Assembly: GCF_009707365.1 (NCBI RefSeq)
Contig: NZ_CP046122.1
Coordinates: 1,612,001 to 1,676,000 of the forward strand
DNA: 64,000 nt
Source: Microlunatus sp. Gsoil 973
GTDB lineage: Bacteria; Actinomycetota; Actinomycetes; Propionibacteriales; Propionibacteriaceae
Direction: 5' to 3'
The translations under genes and the position numbers were made by a program. Below the pieces are notes generated by a model that saw only the letters and a list, made by a program, of their open reading frames with translations, was not told where the DNA came from and did no database searches. Positions 45,407 through 55,229 of this stretch are shown here, piece after piece. Position 1 is the stretch's first letter. Every line of letters starts with the position of its first letter.

Positions 45407-46594
45407 TCAGCTCGCGCCCTGGTTCGGGCCGTCGGCGTGCGCCGTACTGATCGCCGCGTAGCTTTCCCGCAGCAGCCTCTCGTCCGGACCCTGCAGGATC
45501 CGGGCCCGTGCAAGATCTTCCAACACAACGAACCGCAGTGTCGAGCCCCGGGTCTTCTTGTCCAACGCCATGTTCTGCAGCAGGTCGTCGAACGCCTCGG
45601 GTTGATAACTGACCGGCAGCCCGACCGCCTCGAGAACGGTTGCGTGCCGGGATGCCACCTCCTCGGACAGCAGCCCCGCCCGACGGGCAAGTTCGGCGAC
45701 GAACACCAGGCCGACGCTGACCGCGTTGCCGTGTCGCCAGCGGTATTTCTCGCGGCGCTCGATCGCGTGGCCGAGGGTGTGGCCATAGTTCAGGAGTTCG
45801 CGCCCGACCTGATTGCCGACAGATGTGGTCTCCTTCAGGTCCTTGGCAACAACGGCCGCCTTGACCGCGACCGAACGGTGGATCAGCTCGGCGAGTTCGG
45901 CGGAATTGGTGTCGAGGACCGCGTCCGGCCGCTCCTGGACCAGGTCGAGGATGGCCGGGTCGGCGATGAACCCGCACTTGATCACCTCGGCCAACCCCGG
46001 CACCAGTTCCTCGGCCGGCAACGTCCGCAGCGCGTCGAGATCACACAGTACGCCCGCCGGCTCGTAGAAGGCGCCGACCAGATTCTTGCCCTCGGCAGTG
46101 TTGATGCCGGTCTTGCCGCCGACCGCGGCGTCGACCATGCCCAACAGGGTGGTCGGGACCGTGACCAGCCGGACACCGCGCAACCAGGTGGCGGCAACGA
46201 ACCCGGCGAGGTCGGTTGCCGCACCGCCGCCGACGCCGATGATCGCGTCGGATCTGGTGAAGCCCGCCTTGCCCAGCGATGCCCAGCAGTAGGCGACCAC
46301 CTCGGCACTCTTGGCAGCCTCGGCGTCCGGGACGGGCAGCCGCAGCACCGCGTACCCGTTCTTGGCGAGTCGGCGCTCCAGGCCGGAGACCAGATCCATG
46401 GTCGTCTGCTGGTGGATGACCGCAACCCGCTGGCTGTCTCCGACCAGGTCGACGACGTCGTCGGCCAGCCCATGGCCGATCGTCACCTGATAGGGCTGCT
46501 GGGTCTGTACGCCGACGATCACCGTCGGCCCACTCCTGGATCGGTTCGGCTTGAGCGCGGTCGGATCGATCGCGTTCGGATCAGTCAAGATCAC
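45407..46594 (-). CDS. aroB: 3-dehydroquinate synthase
   Basis: AroB cyclises DAHP to 3-dehydroquinate, second step of the shikimate pathway. NAD-binding IIGVGGGAATDLAGFVAATWLRG, the substrate and zinc region VPTTLLGMVDAAVGGKTGIN, zinc ligand Glu in PGLAEVIKCG and the His pair in LLNYGHTLGHAIE and RHGNAVSVG are all present. 395 aa, with a 25-residue N-terminal extension. GTG at 46594 with GGAG 4 bases upstream. It follows aroK by 60 bases in the minus-strand aroC-aroK-aroB order. Confidence 0.97.
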   Translation of the reverse strand: MILTDPNAIDPTALKPNRSRSGPTVIVGVQTQQPYQVTIGHGLADDVVDLVGDSQRVAVIHQQTTMDLVSGLERRLAKNGYAVLRLPVPDAEAAKSAEVVAYCWASLGKAGFTRSDAIIGVGGGAATDLAGFVAATWLRGVRLVTVPTTLLGMVDAAVGGKTGINTAEGKNLVGAFYEPAGVLCDLDALRTLPAEELVPGLAEVIKCGFIADPAILDLVQERPDAVLDTNSAELAELIHRSVAVKAAVVAKDLKETTSVGNQVGRELLNYGHTLGHAIERREKYRWRHGNAVSVGLVFVAELARRAGLLSEEVASRHATVLEAVGLPVSYQPEAFDDLLQNMALDKKTRGSTLRFVVLEDLARARILQGPDERLLRESYAAISTAHADGPNQGAS

Positions 46595-46654
46595 ACCACT
46601 CCCGGGTCGTGGTTCGGTCGGCCCCCGACGTTGGTTGCCCTTGTCAAGACTGCG

Positions 46655-47227
46655 TCAAGACCGCGCCGTGCGCAGGCCCGGCAACTGCTCGATGATCGAG
46701 TCCACGAGCTCGGCGGGCCCGCGGTTGTCGGTCGCCAGGCTGATCGTCGCCACCGCTGCGTACAAGGGCTGGCGTTCACGCATCAGTTTGATCAACTGAC
46801 CTCGTACGTTACCCAGCAACAGCGGACGAGCAGTATTCAGGCCGATTCTTTCGGCTGCGGCGGCGATCCCGACCTGCAGCCACACCACCTGGTACGACTC
46901 CAGCGCATCCCGAATCGCGTCCGAGGTCACCGCTCCGCCGCCCAGCGAGACGACGCCGGACTCTTCGGCGAGGATCTCCAGGGTCGTCGCGGTCTCCAGC
47001 TCCCGGAAGACCGGCTCGCCATCGCTGGCAAAGATTTCACCGATCGTCTTGCCGGTGCGTTCCTCAATCACCTCGTCGACGTCGACGAAGGTGCGGCCGA
47101 GCCGTTCGGCCAGCGACCGGCCGACGGTCGACTTGCCGGAGCTGGGCGGCCCGACCAGGATGATCGGGCCACTCCGGGCGGCCGAGCCGGTTGCCGCCGA
47201 CCGGTCGTCGGGGAGCCGGTCACTCAT
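46655..47227 (-). CDS. aroK: Shikimate kinase
   Basis: AroK phosphorylates shikimate. Walker [16 protein letters not shown], the shikimate-binding [18 protein letters not shown] with its Asp pair, FRELE and VVSLGGGAV are diagnostic, and the LID region lies near [10 protein letters not shown]. 190 aa from ATG 47227; this start overlaps the aroC stop by 8 bases (ATGAGTGA), implying coupling. The first 20 residues are a non-conserved polar extension. Confidence 0.96.
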   Translation of the reverse strand: MSDRLPDDRSAATGSAARSGPIILVGPPSSGKSTVGRSLAERLGRTFVDVDEVIEERTGKTIGEIFASDGEPVFRELETATTLEILAEESGVVSLGGGAVTSDAIRDALESYQVVWLQVGIAAAAERIGLNTARPLLLGNVRGQLIKLMRERQPLYAAVATISLATDNRGPAELVDSIIEQLPGLRTARS

Positions 47228-48416
47228 GGAGCTGCAGTCCCCGCTCCGCAACGTCGGCCAGGTAGCTACGGTGGTTCCGGGCCGCCTCCGTCACCGAGTC
47301 ACCGCCGAACTTCTCCGTGGCCGCGTCGGCGAGCACCAGGGCCACCATCGCTTCGGCCACCACACCAGCGGCCGGGACCGCGCAGACGTCGGAGCGCTGA
47401 TTGTGCGCGACAGCCGGCTCAAGGGATCCCGTGTCAACGGTGCGCAAAGCCCGCGGAACGGTGGAGATCGGCTTCATCGCTGCGCGGACGCGGAGCACTT
47501 CACCGGTGCTCATGCCGCCCTCGGTGCCCCCGGCGCGGTGGGAGGCCCGGGCAATGCCGCCGTTCTCCAGGACGATCTCGTCGTGGGCGCGGCTGCCCCG
47601 GACCCGGGCGAGTTCGAAGCCGTCGCCGACCTCGACACCCTTGATCGCCTGAATGCCCATCAACGCACCGGCCAGCCGGGCGTCCAACCGCTTGTCGCCC
47701 TGGATGTGGGAACCGAGGCCGGGTGGCAGCCCCCAGGCGAGCACCTCGACCACGCCGCCGATGGTGTCGCCCTCCTTCTGCGCGGCCTTGACCTCCTCCA
47801 GCATCTTTTCGCCGGCGGCCGCGTCGAAGCAGCGCAGTTCGTGGCCGTCGATGGCCGGCAGGTCGTCGATGGTCGGCATCAGACCGTACGCCGCCCGGAT
47901 CGGGCCGATCTCGACGACGTGGCTCAGCACCGTGATCCCGTACGCCTGCTGCAGGTAGGCCATCGCGACCCGCCCCAGGGCGACCCGGGACGCCGTCTCC
48001 CGGGCGCTGGCCCGCTCGAGGATCGGTCGCGCCTCGTCAACGCGGTACTTCTGCATCCCGACCAGGTCGGCATGTCCCGGGCGTGGCCGGGTCAGCGGCG
48101 CGTTCCTGGCCAGCCCGGCCAGGATCTCCGGATCGACCGGGTCCGGCGACATCACCGTTTCCCATTTGGGCCATTCGGTGTTGGCGATCTCGATCGCGAC
48201 CGGGGACCCCAGAGTGACGCCGTGCCGGAGTCCGCCGATCATCGTCACCCGGTCGGCCTCGAACTTCATCCGGGCGCCCCGGCCGAAGCCGAGCCGCCGC
48301 CGGGCGAGGGCCGCCGAGATGTCGGCCGACGTCACCTCGACACCGGACGGGATTCCCTCCAGGATCGCCACCAGTCCCTGGCCGTGTGACTCTCCTGCGG
48401 TCAGCCAGCGCAGCAT
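47220..48416 (-). CDS. aroC: Chorismate synthase
   Basis: AroC converts EPSP to chorismate using reduced FMN. The family start [54 protein letters not shown] and [14 protein letters not shown], and the FMN and substrate His in [15 protein letters not shown], are all intact. 398 aa, normal for actinobacteria. ATG start at 48416. The last step of chorismate synthesis lies between aroE and aroK. Confidence 0.98.
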   Translation of the reverse strand: MLRWLTAGESHGQGLVAILEGIPSGVEVTSADISAALARRRLGFGRGARMKFEADRVTMIGGLRHGVTLGSPVAIEIANTEWPKWETVMSPDPVDPEILAGLARNAPLTRPRPGHADLVGMQKYRVDEARPILERASARETASRVALGRVAMAYLQQAYGITVLSHVVEIGPIRAAYGLMPTIDDLPAIDGHELRCFDAAAGEKMLEEVKAAQKEGDTIGGVVEVLAWGLPPGLGSHIQGDKRLDARLAGALMGIQAIKGVEVGDGFELARVRGSRAHDEIVLENGGIARASHRAGGTEGGMSTGEVLRVRAAMKPISTVPRALRTVDTGSLEPAVAHNQRSDVCAVPAAGVVAEAMVALVLADAATEKFGGDSVTEAARNHRSYLADVAERGLQLHE

Positions 48417-48472
48417 GCCCGGAACCCTCTCATCCGATACCTTTCAGGCCCCTTCATGACCCTCACGACCTC

Positions 48473-49300
48473 TCATGTCGGGCAGTCTTTCACGCCGGCC
48501 AACACCTTCCGGCCGGCGTCCAGCAGCAACGCGGCCGGCACCGTCCGACCGGTCATCAGTTCGATCTGGCCGACGGCCTGGTTGACCAACAGGTCCAGCC
48601 CGTTGAGCACCGTCCGGCCGGCCTGTGCCGCGGCGTCGGCAAGTGCGGTCGGCCAGGGATCGTAGATCACATCGAAGATCACCGGGGCAGCCGCGGCCGC
48701 CTGGTCGGCGATCGGATCCGCCGCACCCTTGGTCACAGTGGAGATCAACACGTCCGCGGCGGGCACCTCCGCGCCCCAGGCGCTGACCTGCAGGCCGACG
48801 CCCAGCCGGTCGGCCAGGCCACCCAGGGTCCGCCGGGCATGATCAGGACGGCGCGCCATCAGCCGTACCACCTCGGCTCCCATCCGGGTCACCGAGATCA
48901 GTGATGATCGTGCCGTGGCACCCGAACCCAGCACAGTCGCGGAGTTGATCTTGTCGACGCCGGCCGCCGCGAATGCCGCGACCAGACCACCGACATCGGT
49001 GTTGTAGACCTTCGGACGCGACCCGGGCTCGAAGATCATCGTGTTGCCTGCGGCGGCGAGCAGACTGACCTCGTCCGGTTCGCCGACCTCCAGGGCGGCG
49101 ACCTTCAGCGGCATCGTCAGACTGAGCCCGCGCCAGGAATCGTCAAGCCCAGCGACGAAATCGGCGAGTTGATCAGCCTCGATCCGGTGCCGTTCGTACT
49201 CCCAGTCGCTCAGCCCGAGTCGGGCGTAGGCGGCCCGGTGCAGGGCCGGGGACAGGGAATGCTCGATCGGTGAACCGAGAACTGCGCAGCGTACGGTCAT
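48473..49300 (-). CDS. aroE: Shikimate dehydrogenase
   Basis: AroE reduces 3-dehydroshikimate with NADPH. CAVLGSPIEHSLSPALHRAAY at the N-terminus, the catalytic Lys in LSLTMPLKVAALE, AAGNTMIF, the Asn/Asp of YNTDVGG, and the nucleotide loop VLGSGATARSSL are conserved. The usual NADPH motif GAGG reads GSGA here. 275 aa from ATG 49300; an ATG at 49321 is seven codons longer and leaves only 9 bases to the mltG stop. Neither has a strong ribosome site, so the choice rests on homology. Confidence 0.93.
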   Translation of the reverse strand: MTVRCAVLGSPIEHSLSPALHRAAYARLGLSDWEYERHRIEADQLADFVAGLDDSWRGLSLTMPLKVAALEVGEPDEVSLLAAAGNTMIFEPGSRPKVYNTDVGGLVAAFAAAGVDKINSATVLGSGATARSSLISVTRMGAEVVRLMARRPDHARRTLGGLADRLGVGLQVSAWGAEVPAADVLISTVTKGAADPIADQAAAAAPVIFDVIYDPWPTALADAAAQAGRTVLNGLDLLVNQAVGQIELMTGRTVPAALLLDAGRKVLAGVKDCPT

Positions 49301-49330
49301 GGCCGGATGATCATCGCCCATCGGGGAAGA

Positions 49331-50530
49331 TCAGCAGCGACCGGGGTGCTTGCCGCACCAGGCCTGGAACTCTGCGACGTACGCGTCGTGTTGGGCCAGC
49401 GTGGTGGCGAACTTCGTCTCGCCGGTGTCCGGATTGACCGTGACGAAGTACATCCAACTGCCGGATGCCGGGTTCGCCGCCGCCTGCAGTGAGGCCTTGC
49501 CCGGTGCCGAGATCGGTCCGGGCGGCAGCCCGACGTGCTTGTAGGTGTTGTACGGCGACGCGTTGGCCCGGTCGGCCGGGGTCGTGGTCACCCGGTCGGA
49601 CTTGTTCAGGGCATAGTGCACGGTGGAGTCCATCTGCAGCGGCATCTTGTGCGCCAACCGGTTGTAGATCACCCGGGCGGCCTTCGGCCGGTCCGCGGGG
49701 CGGCGGACCTCCTTCTCGATGATGCTGGCAACGATCACGATGTCGTAGGGCGACCGGTGCATCGCCTGCGCCCGGCCCTGGAGATCAAGACCGTCGGACA
49801 CCGTGCCGAATCGCTCGGTCATCTGCTTCAGCACCGAGGTCGCCGACGTGTCACCGGTCAGTTCGTAGGTGTCTGGGAACAGGAACCCCTCGGGTCTGTT
49901 GTGCGCCCAGTCCGGCAGCCCGAGGTTCTGCGGCTTCTTCAATGCTGCCTGGAAATCCTTGCGGCTGATCTTGGTCTGCTTGGAGAGTGAGGCGACCTGA
50001 TCACTGAGCCGGAGGCCCTCCAACACCTGCACCGTCTTGCGGATGCGGTACTTCGCCGGGTGGGTCAACCGGTTCAGCGCGGACGCTGCCGGCACCTGGG
50101 TGCGCATCTTGTAGGTACCGGCCTGCACCACCGGGTTGCCGTTGTACTTCTCGATCGCCTTCTTGAACGCCTTCGTCGACTTGATCACATCGGCCTTCTG
50201 CAGGTCGATGCCGATAGAGGTCAGCGACGCACCGGACGGCACAGTGAAGCGGACGTCCTTGGTGCCGCGGGCGTCGGTGTAATCCGGGGTGGACAGCGTC
50301 TCCTCGGCGAAGACCGAGAACTTCTGCCAAGCGAACAGCCCACCGGCCAGGATGATGCCCAACGCGACCAGGACGGCCAGGCAGCTCTTGCCGCGCTTGA
50401 CCGCGGTCTTGCTGCGCCGTTCCGGCGGCCCGTCGAGCAGATCTGTCACGTCGTCGGGTTTCCTTGTCCCCTCGATGAGCTCGGTCTCCTCGATGAGCTC
50501 CTGGTCAGTTCGACCGGTGTCAGGCATCAC
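49331..50530 (-). CDS. mltG: Endolytic murein transglycosylase MltG
   Basis: MltG cleaves nascent peptidoglycan glycan strands and sets their length. A cytoplasmic acidic N-terminus (about 45 residues) leads to one TM helix (LAVLVALGIILAGGLFAW), then a LysM-like region (VRFTVPSGASLTSIGIDLQ) and the YceG domain with the catalytic Glu in IVASIIEKEV, PLQMDSTVHYAL and YNTYKHVGLPPGPISAPG. 399 aa; short C-terminal tail with two Cys. The start is either GTG 50530 or the adjacent ATG 50527; both overlap the ruvX stop. The ruvX-mltG-aroE order is conserved in actinobacteria. Confidence 0.95.
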   Translation of the reverse strand: MMPDTGRTDQELIEETELIEGTRKPDDVTDLLDGPPERRSKTAVKRGKSCLAVLVALGIILAGGLFAWQKFSVFAEETLSTPDYTDARGTKDVRFTVPSGASLTSIGIDLQKADVIKSTKAFKKAIEKYNGNPVVQAGTYKMRTQVPAASALNRLTHPAKYRIRKTVQVLEGLRLSDQVASLSKQTKISRKDFQAALKKPQNLGLPDWAHNRPEGFLFPDTYELTGDTSATSVLKQMTERFGTVSDGLDLQGRAQAMHRSPYDIVIVASIIEKEVRRPADRPKAARVIYNRLAHKMPLQMDSTVHYALNKSDRVTTTPADRANASPYNTYKHVGLPPGPISAPGKASLQAAANPASGSWMYFVTVNPDTGETKFATTLAQHDAYVAEFQAWCGKHPGRC

Positions 50531-51024
50531 TTCGTCCGATCGGTGGGAAATAGTAGCTGGCCCGGCGCCGTACCCGTGGAACGCTCGGTCTGGAGCGCGC
50601 GGTCAAGGATCTCCCGCGCAGCTTCGGAGTCGATCAGTCCTCGCTGTTTCTTGGCCGATTTTCCGCCTGCCCTGAGGCGGCCGGCCGCCATCACCGTACT
50701 CAGTCGCTCGTCGACCAACCGGACTGCCGGCGTGTCGCGGCCGAACCGGTCGGCGAGCGCCTCCAGCAGGCCGTCCACCTTGCCGCGGATCTTCACCGCC
50801 GCCGGCCCCTCGGTACCGTTCAGCGACCGTGGTAGGCCGACGACCACCTCGAGCGGCCGGTATTCGTCGACCAGGTCGGCGATCCGGCCAAGTTCGCCGT
50901 CGCCGGCTGGTACGAAGTCCAGTGGTACGGCCAGCATGCCGTCGGGGTCGCTGACTGCGACACCGATCCGGGCGTATCCCCAGTCGATGCCCAGTCGGCG
51001 ACCCCGACGGGAACTCATCTGCAC
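50527..51024 (-). CDS. ruvX: RuvX/YqgF, putative Holliday junction resolvase or pre-16S rRNA nuclease
   Basis: An RNase H-fold protein of 165 aa. The N-terminal acidic motif LGIDWGYARIGVAVSD, the second motif VVVGLPRSLNGTEGPAA and the third RLVDERLSTVMA supply the expected metal-binding residues. E. coli YqgF matures 16S rRNA 5' ends; a resolvase role is also proposed. A basic C-terminal tail follows the core. It lies 33 bases downstream of alaS and overlaps mltG. Confidence 0.93.
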   Translation of the reverse strand: MQMSSRRGRRLGIDWGYARIGVAVSDPDGMLAVPLDFVPAGDGELGRIADLVDEYRPLEVVVGLPRSLNGTEGPAAVKIRGKVDGLLEALADRFGRDTPAVRLVDERLSTVMAAGRLRAGGKSAKKQRGLIDSEAAREILDRALQTERSTGTAPGQLLFPTDRTK

Positions 51025-51057
51025 CTGATCCCTCGAACCCCGGCCGCTCTGCTGTGC

Positions 51058-53730
51058 CTAGCCGGTCTGGAGCGTGTGGCCGATGGCGTACTCGACGTCA
51101 CGCAGCGCATCGGCGATCCTGCTGCTGTCGCTGCCGCCGCCCTGGGCGATGTCGTCGCGGCCGCCGCCCCGTCCGCCGAGGGTCTGGGTGGCGACCCGCA
51201 CGAGGTCTCCCGCCTTGAGTCGCCGGAACCGCGCGCCGCCGGTGGTCGCGATGACCACGCTGGGCTTGTCCGGCGTGCCGCCGACCAGGGCGACCACCGC
51301 CGCCTTCTCCTGGACCCGGTCGCGAACCTGGGTGGCCAGCGTCCGCAGGTCACCGCCGGTCACGCCCGGCACGTGGTCGGCGACGTAGGCCACGCCCCAC
51401 ATGTCGTGCGCCTTGGCCAGGATCGGCTCGATCGCGGTGGAGAGGTTCTGGCTCTTCAGCTCCGCGATCTGCCGCTCCGCATCCTTCAGCTGGGAGACCA
51501 TCCGGTTGATCCGGTCGACCAGCTGGTCGGGTTGCACGTTCAGCGCCTCGGTCAGCCCTTGGACCAGTGCCCGCTCCTGGGCCAGCTGCTGGAACGCCTC
51601 CATGCCGACGAACGCCTCGACGCGGCGGATGCCGGAGCCGACCGAGGACTCGGCGTTCACCGCGATCAACCCGACCTGCGCCGACTGCTGGACGTGAGTG
51701 CCGGCGCACAGCTCGCGGGACCAGCCCTCGCCCATGTCGACCACGCGGACGATGTCGCCGTACACCTCGCCGAACAGGCCGATCGCGCCGGACGCCCGCG
51801 CCTCGCCGATCGGCATCTCACGGGCGACCACCCCGAGGTCGTCACGGATCGCGGTATTGGCGATGCCCTCGATCTTCTCCCGTTCCGACTCCGACACCTG
51901 GTTGCCCCAGGCGAAGTCGAGCCGCAGGTAACCGGGTCTGTTGAACGAACCGCGTTGCAGTGCGGTCGGGCCGAGGATCTCGTGCAGCGCCTGGTGGATC
52001 ACGTGGGTGGCCGAGTGCGCCTGGCAGGCGCCGAGCCGCCACTGTGGGTCGACCTCGGTGCTGACCACCTGGCCGGTTCGCAGTTCGCCGTCGACGACCT
52101 TGGCGTGATGCACGACCAGCCCCTTGACCGGCCGCTGCACGTCGACGATGTCCAGCACCGTTCCGTCGGCGGTGGTGATCCGGCCGTGGTCGCCGGACTG
52201 GCCACCCGATTCCGGGTAGAACGGCGTCTCCTCCAGCACCACCTCCACGGTGTCGCCGGGTCCGACCGCCTCGGTCAACTCTCCGTCGGAGATGATGCCG
52301 CGGACCTGGGACTCGTTGCTCAGCGTCCGGAATCCGACGAACGGCGTTTCGCCGCGGTCGCGGAGCTGGGCGTACGCCTGCACCGCCTGGGCGTTGCCCT
52401 TCTTGGCCTTGGCGTCCGCCTTCGCCCGCTGGCGCTGCTCATCCATCAGCCGGCGGAAGCCCTGCTCGTCGACGTTCAGGCCCTGTTCGCCCGCCATTTC
52501 CAGGGTCAGGTCGATCGGGAAGCCGTACGTGTCGTGCAGCTGGAAGGCCCGTTCGCCGCTGAGCGTGGTCTGCTGGTTGCGCTTGGCATCGGAGACCGCG
52601 AGATCGAAGATCTGGGTGCCCGCGGTGAGCGTCCGGGAGAATGCCTCCTCCTCGCCGTAGGCGACCTCGCTGATCCGCGGCCAGTCGTTCTCCACTTCCG
52701 GGTAGGACGCCTTCATCACATCCCGGCTGACCGGGAACAGCTCGCCGAAGGTGGATTCGTTGACGCCGAGCAGGCGCATCGACCGGATCACCCGGCGCAG
52801 CAGCCTGCGCAGCACATAGCCGCGGCCCTCGTTGCCGGGGGTGACACCGTCGTTGATCAGCATCAGGCCGGAGCGGACGTGATCGGCGATCACCCGCAGC
52901 CGTACGTCGTCCTCATGGTCCGCGCCGTAGCGGCGGCCGGACAGCTCCGAGGCCTTGTCGAGGACCGGGTAGACCTCGTCGATCTCGTACAGGTTGTCGA
53001 CACCCTGCAGCAGGTACGCGACCCGCTCCAGGCCCATGCCGGTGTCGATGTTCTTGCGCGGCAGCTGGCGCAGCACGTCGAAGTCGTCCTTGGCGCGGAC
53101 CGCGGACAGCTCCTCCTGCATGAAGACCAGGTTCCAGATCTCCAGGAACCGGTCCTCGTCGACGACGGGACCGCCGTCGGGACCGTACTCGGGTCCGCGG
53201 TCGACGTAGATCTCGCTGTTCGGTCCGCCCGGGCCGGGGATACCCATGTGCCAGTAGTTGTCCAGGAGCCCGCGGCTCTGGATCCTCTCCTCCGGCAGAC
53301 CGGCGATCGCCTTCCACAGGCCGCGGGTCTCGTCATCGCCGTCCAGCACGGTGACCCAGATCTTGTCCGGGTCGAAGCCGAGGCCGCCCGCCTCCTGTGA
53401 CTTGGTGATCAACTCCCAGGCGTAACGGATCGCGCCGTCCTTGAAGTAGTCGCCGAAGGAGAAGTTGCCGTTCATCTGGAAGAAGGTGCCGTGCCGGGTG
53501 GTCTTGCCGACCTCTTCGATGTCGGCGGTCCGGACGCACTTCTGCACGCTGGTGGCGCGCGGCCACGGGTTGGGTTCGGCGCCGGTGAAGTACGGCTTGA
53601 ACGGCACCATCCCGGCGTTCACGAACAGCAACGTCGGGTCGTTGTAGATCAGCGGTGCACTCGGCACCTCGTGATGATCGCGTTCGACGAAAAAGTCCAG
53701 GAAGCGGCGTCGGATCTCCGCGGTTCTCAT
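51058..53730 (-). CDS. alaS: Alanyl-tRNA synthetase
   Basis: AlaS charges tRNA-Ala. The 890-residue class-II enzyme has the catalytic core start RFLDFFVERDHHEVPSAPLI, NAGMVPFKPYF, GMGLERVAYLLQG, the editing-domain zinc motifs HSATHVIHQAL and ELCAGTHV, and the C-terminal C-Ala domain (ALVGGTPDKPSVVIATTG). Start ATG 53730 with AAGGAGG about 9 bases upstream. The DUF6167 and DUF948 genes lie upstream on the same strand, as in many actinobacteria. Confidence 0.98.
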   Translation of the reverse strand: MRTAEIRRRFLDFFVERDHHEVPSAPLIYNDPTLLFVNAGMVPFKPYFTGAEPNPWPRATSVQKCVRTADIEEVGKTTRHGTFFQMNGNFSFGDYFKDGAIRYAWELITKSQEAGGLGFDPDKIWVTVLDGDDETRGLWKAIAGLPEERIQSRGLLDNYWHMGIPGPGGPNSEIYVDRGPEYGPDGGPVVDEDRFLEIWNLVFMQEELSAVRAKDDFDVLRQLPRKNIDTGMGLERVAYLLQGVDNLYEIDEVYPVLDKASELSGRRYGADHEDDVRLRVIADHVRSGLMLINDGVTPGNEGRGYVLRRLLRRVIRSMRLLGVNESTFGELFPVSRDVMKASYPEVENDWPRISEVAYGEEEAFSRTLTAGTQIFDLAVSDAKRNQQTTLSGERAFQLHDTYGFPIDLTLEMAGEQGLNVDEQGFRRLMDEQRQRAKADAKAKKGNAQAVQAYAQLRDRGETPFVGFRTLSNESQVRGIISDGELTEAVGPGDTVEVVLEETPFYPESGGQSGDHGRITTADGTVLDIVDVQRPVKGLVVHHAKVVDGELRTGQVVSTEVDPQWRLGACQAHSATHVIHQALHEILGPTALQRGSFNRPGYLRLDFAWGNQVSESEREKIEGIANTAIRDDLGVVAREMPIGEARASGAIGLFGEVYGDIVRVVDMGEGWSRELCAGTHVQQSAQVGLIAVNAESSVGSGIRRVEAFVGMEAFQQLAQERALVQGLTEALNVQPDQLVDRINRMVSQLKDAERQIAELKSQNLSTAIEPILAKAHDMWGVAYVADHVPGVTGGDLRTLATQVRDRVQEKAAVVALVGGTPDKPSVVIATTGGARFRRLKAGDLVRVATQTLGGRGGGRDDIAQGGGSDSSRIADALRDVEYAIGHTLQTG

Positions 53731-53858
53731 GCTCGTAGTCCTCCTTGCCGCCGAGGGGTCACAAAATCCTCAATATCTGCGGCGTGTCGTCGCCTTGACG
53801 ACCCCTCGTCAGGCAGCTGCTGTGGGAGCGGGGCTTCCGGCTGTCGGCCGGGAGCGGC

Positions 53859-54122
53859 TCAGCGCTCTCCATTGTCGTCGGTGGGCTGGTTTCGGCCGAG
53901 CGCGTCGAGGATCTCCTCTTCGCGTTCGGCCATGGCAGCTCGTGCCCGATCGACGAAATCTGACGCGGCCGTACCGATGCTCCCGGCGCGTTGGCCGACG
54001 CCCTGGCGTACACGTCCGGCGATCGCCTCCGGGCGCGACTTCGCCAGGTAGTCACGGGTCTTCTTGATCACGAAGATTCCCGCGGCCACTCCCAGGGCGA
54101 ACCAGATCAGGCGCTTGATCAT
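53859..54122 (-). CDS. Small DUF6167-type membrane protein
   Basis: An 87-residue protein with one N-terminal hydrophobic helix (LIWFALGVAAGIFVI) followed by a basic, then charged amphipathic helix (RVRQGVGQRAGSIGTAASDFVDRARAAMAERE). It matches by position and pattern the small protein found between DUF948 and alaS in actinobacteria; function unknown. It starts 7 bases after the DUF948 stop, so the two are co-translated. Confidence 0.75.
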   Translation of the reverse strand: MIKRLIWFALGVAAGIFVIKKTRDYLAKSRPEAIAGRVRQGVGQRAGSIGTAASDFVDRARAAMAEREEEILDALGRNQPTDDNGER

Positions 54123-54129
54123 CGCGGGA

Positions 54130-54528
54130 TCACTTCTTCCGGCGCGCGGTCTTGCCGGACCTGCCCTCGCCGCGGATGGCCTTGCGGATGCCGTAGGTGA
54201 ACGCGGCGGTCTTGACCATCGGGCCGCCGAGGGTCGCCGAGAACAGTGTCGCCATGTTGGCCGCGTTCTCGCTGACCACGGTGGCGTGCTGGCTCACCTT
54301 CGCCAGGTCCGCGGTTACGACCGACAGCCGCGAAAGCTCCTCGTTGGTCGCCCGGACCGTACCCTGCATCTCGGTCAGGATCGGAACGCTCTCGTGGCCG
54401 ATATCGCGCACCGCGAGCCGGACCTCTTCCAGGACCCGGCCGAGTTTGAGCAGCGGAATCGCGAAGAGGATCACCAGAATCGCGAAAGCGATCGCCGCGA
54501 TCAGGCCGGCAATCTCCCCAATGGTCAT
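54130..54528 (-). CDS. DUF948 single-pass membrane protein
   Basis: A 132-residue protein: TM helix IAGLIAAIAFAILVILFAIPLL at the N-terminus, then an extended helix likely to form a coiled coil (LGRVLEEVRLAVRDIGHE, RATNEELSRLSVVTADLAKV) and a Lys/Arg-rich C-terminus (GRSGKTARRKK). DUF948 proteins are linked by sequence to general stress or envelope functions but lack a proven role. ATG 54528 has a purine-rich GGAGAGG upstream; the frame extends 23 codons further without support. Confidence 0.82.
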   Translation of the reverse strand: MTIGEIAGLIAAIAFAILVILFAIPLLKLGRVLEEVRLAVRDIGHESVPILTEMQGTVRATNEELSRLSVVTADLAKVSQHATVVSENAANMATLFSATLGGPMVKTAAFTYGIRKAIRGEGRSGKTARRKK

Positions 54529-55229
54529 CGGTTCCTCTCCTGCTCGTACGTTTGTCTGCCCACGAACCCTACCGTGCTGGCCGCAGCACTCCTGCACTCA
54601 TATCCGCCGCATGGGTATCCCGGCCGAAGCGTACGAATCACGACCGCTCGTCCCGCTCGCCCAGCTCGTCGCCCGCAACGCCGTCCTGCAACCCCGGTGC
54701 CTCCTCCCCCATGGGTCAACGTTTGACCTTCCGACCCGGACCCGCCGCTCCCCGCGCCGCTCGCAAGGTCAAAGTTCGACCGTGCGGCTCCGACACGCCG
54801 AAGGTCAGAGCCCGTGGATCAACGTTTGACCTTCCCACCCGGACCCGCCGCCCCCGCGCCGCTCGCAAGATCAAAGTTTGACCGTGCGGCTCCGACACGC
54901 CGATGGTCAGAGCCCGTGGATCAACGTTTGACCTTCCCACCCGGACCCGCCGCCCCCCGCGCCGCTCGCAAGATCAAAGTTTGACCGTGCGGCTCCGACA
55001 CGCCGATGGCCAGAGCCCGTGGATCAACGTTTGACCTTGCGAACCCGAGTCCCGGTCGTCCCAAGGTCGGAGTTTGAGCTTGCGTACCCGACGCCGACTC
55101 CCCCATGGTCAAAGTTTGAGTCTGCGGATTGGGGCGAAGGGACGGCGAACTCGCCGAGATCGTCGGTGGCACCCGCTGGGCTGTGGATATCCGTACGTCC
55201 TGGCGCACGGTCCGGCCCAGACTTGCCGG
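54529..55229 (+). repeat. Gene-free 700-base gap with palindromic element A array (locus III), nine palindromes
   Basis: TCAAA/TCAAC-type 11-bp palindromes start at 54716, 54769, 54819, 54871, 54921, 54974, 55024, 55067 and 55109 (intervals 53, 50, 52, 50, 53, 50, 43, 42). The central part is a 102-103-bp tandem unit with GTGCGGCTCCGACACGCCG after every second palindrome; the last two palindromes are degenerate and more closely spaced. The array reads toward the DUF559-type gene. Bases 54,529-54,700 and 55,130-55,229 show no gene and no clear promoter. Confidence 0.92.
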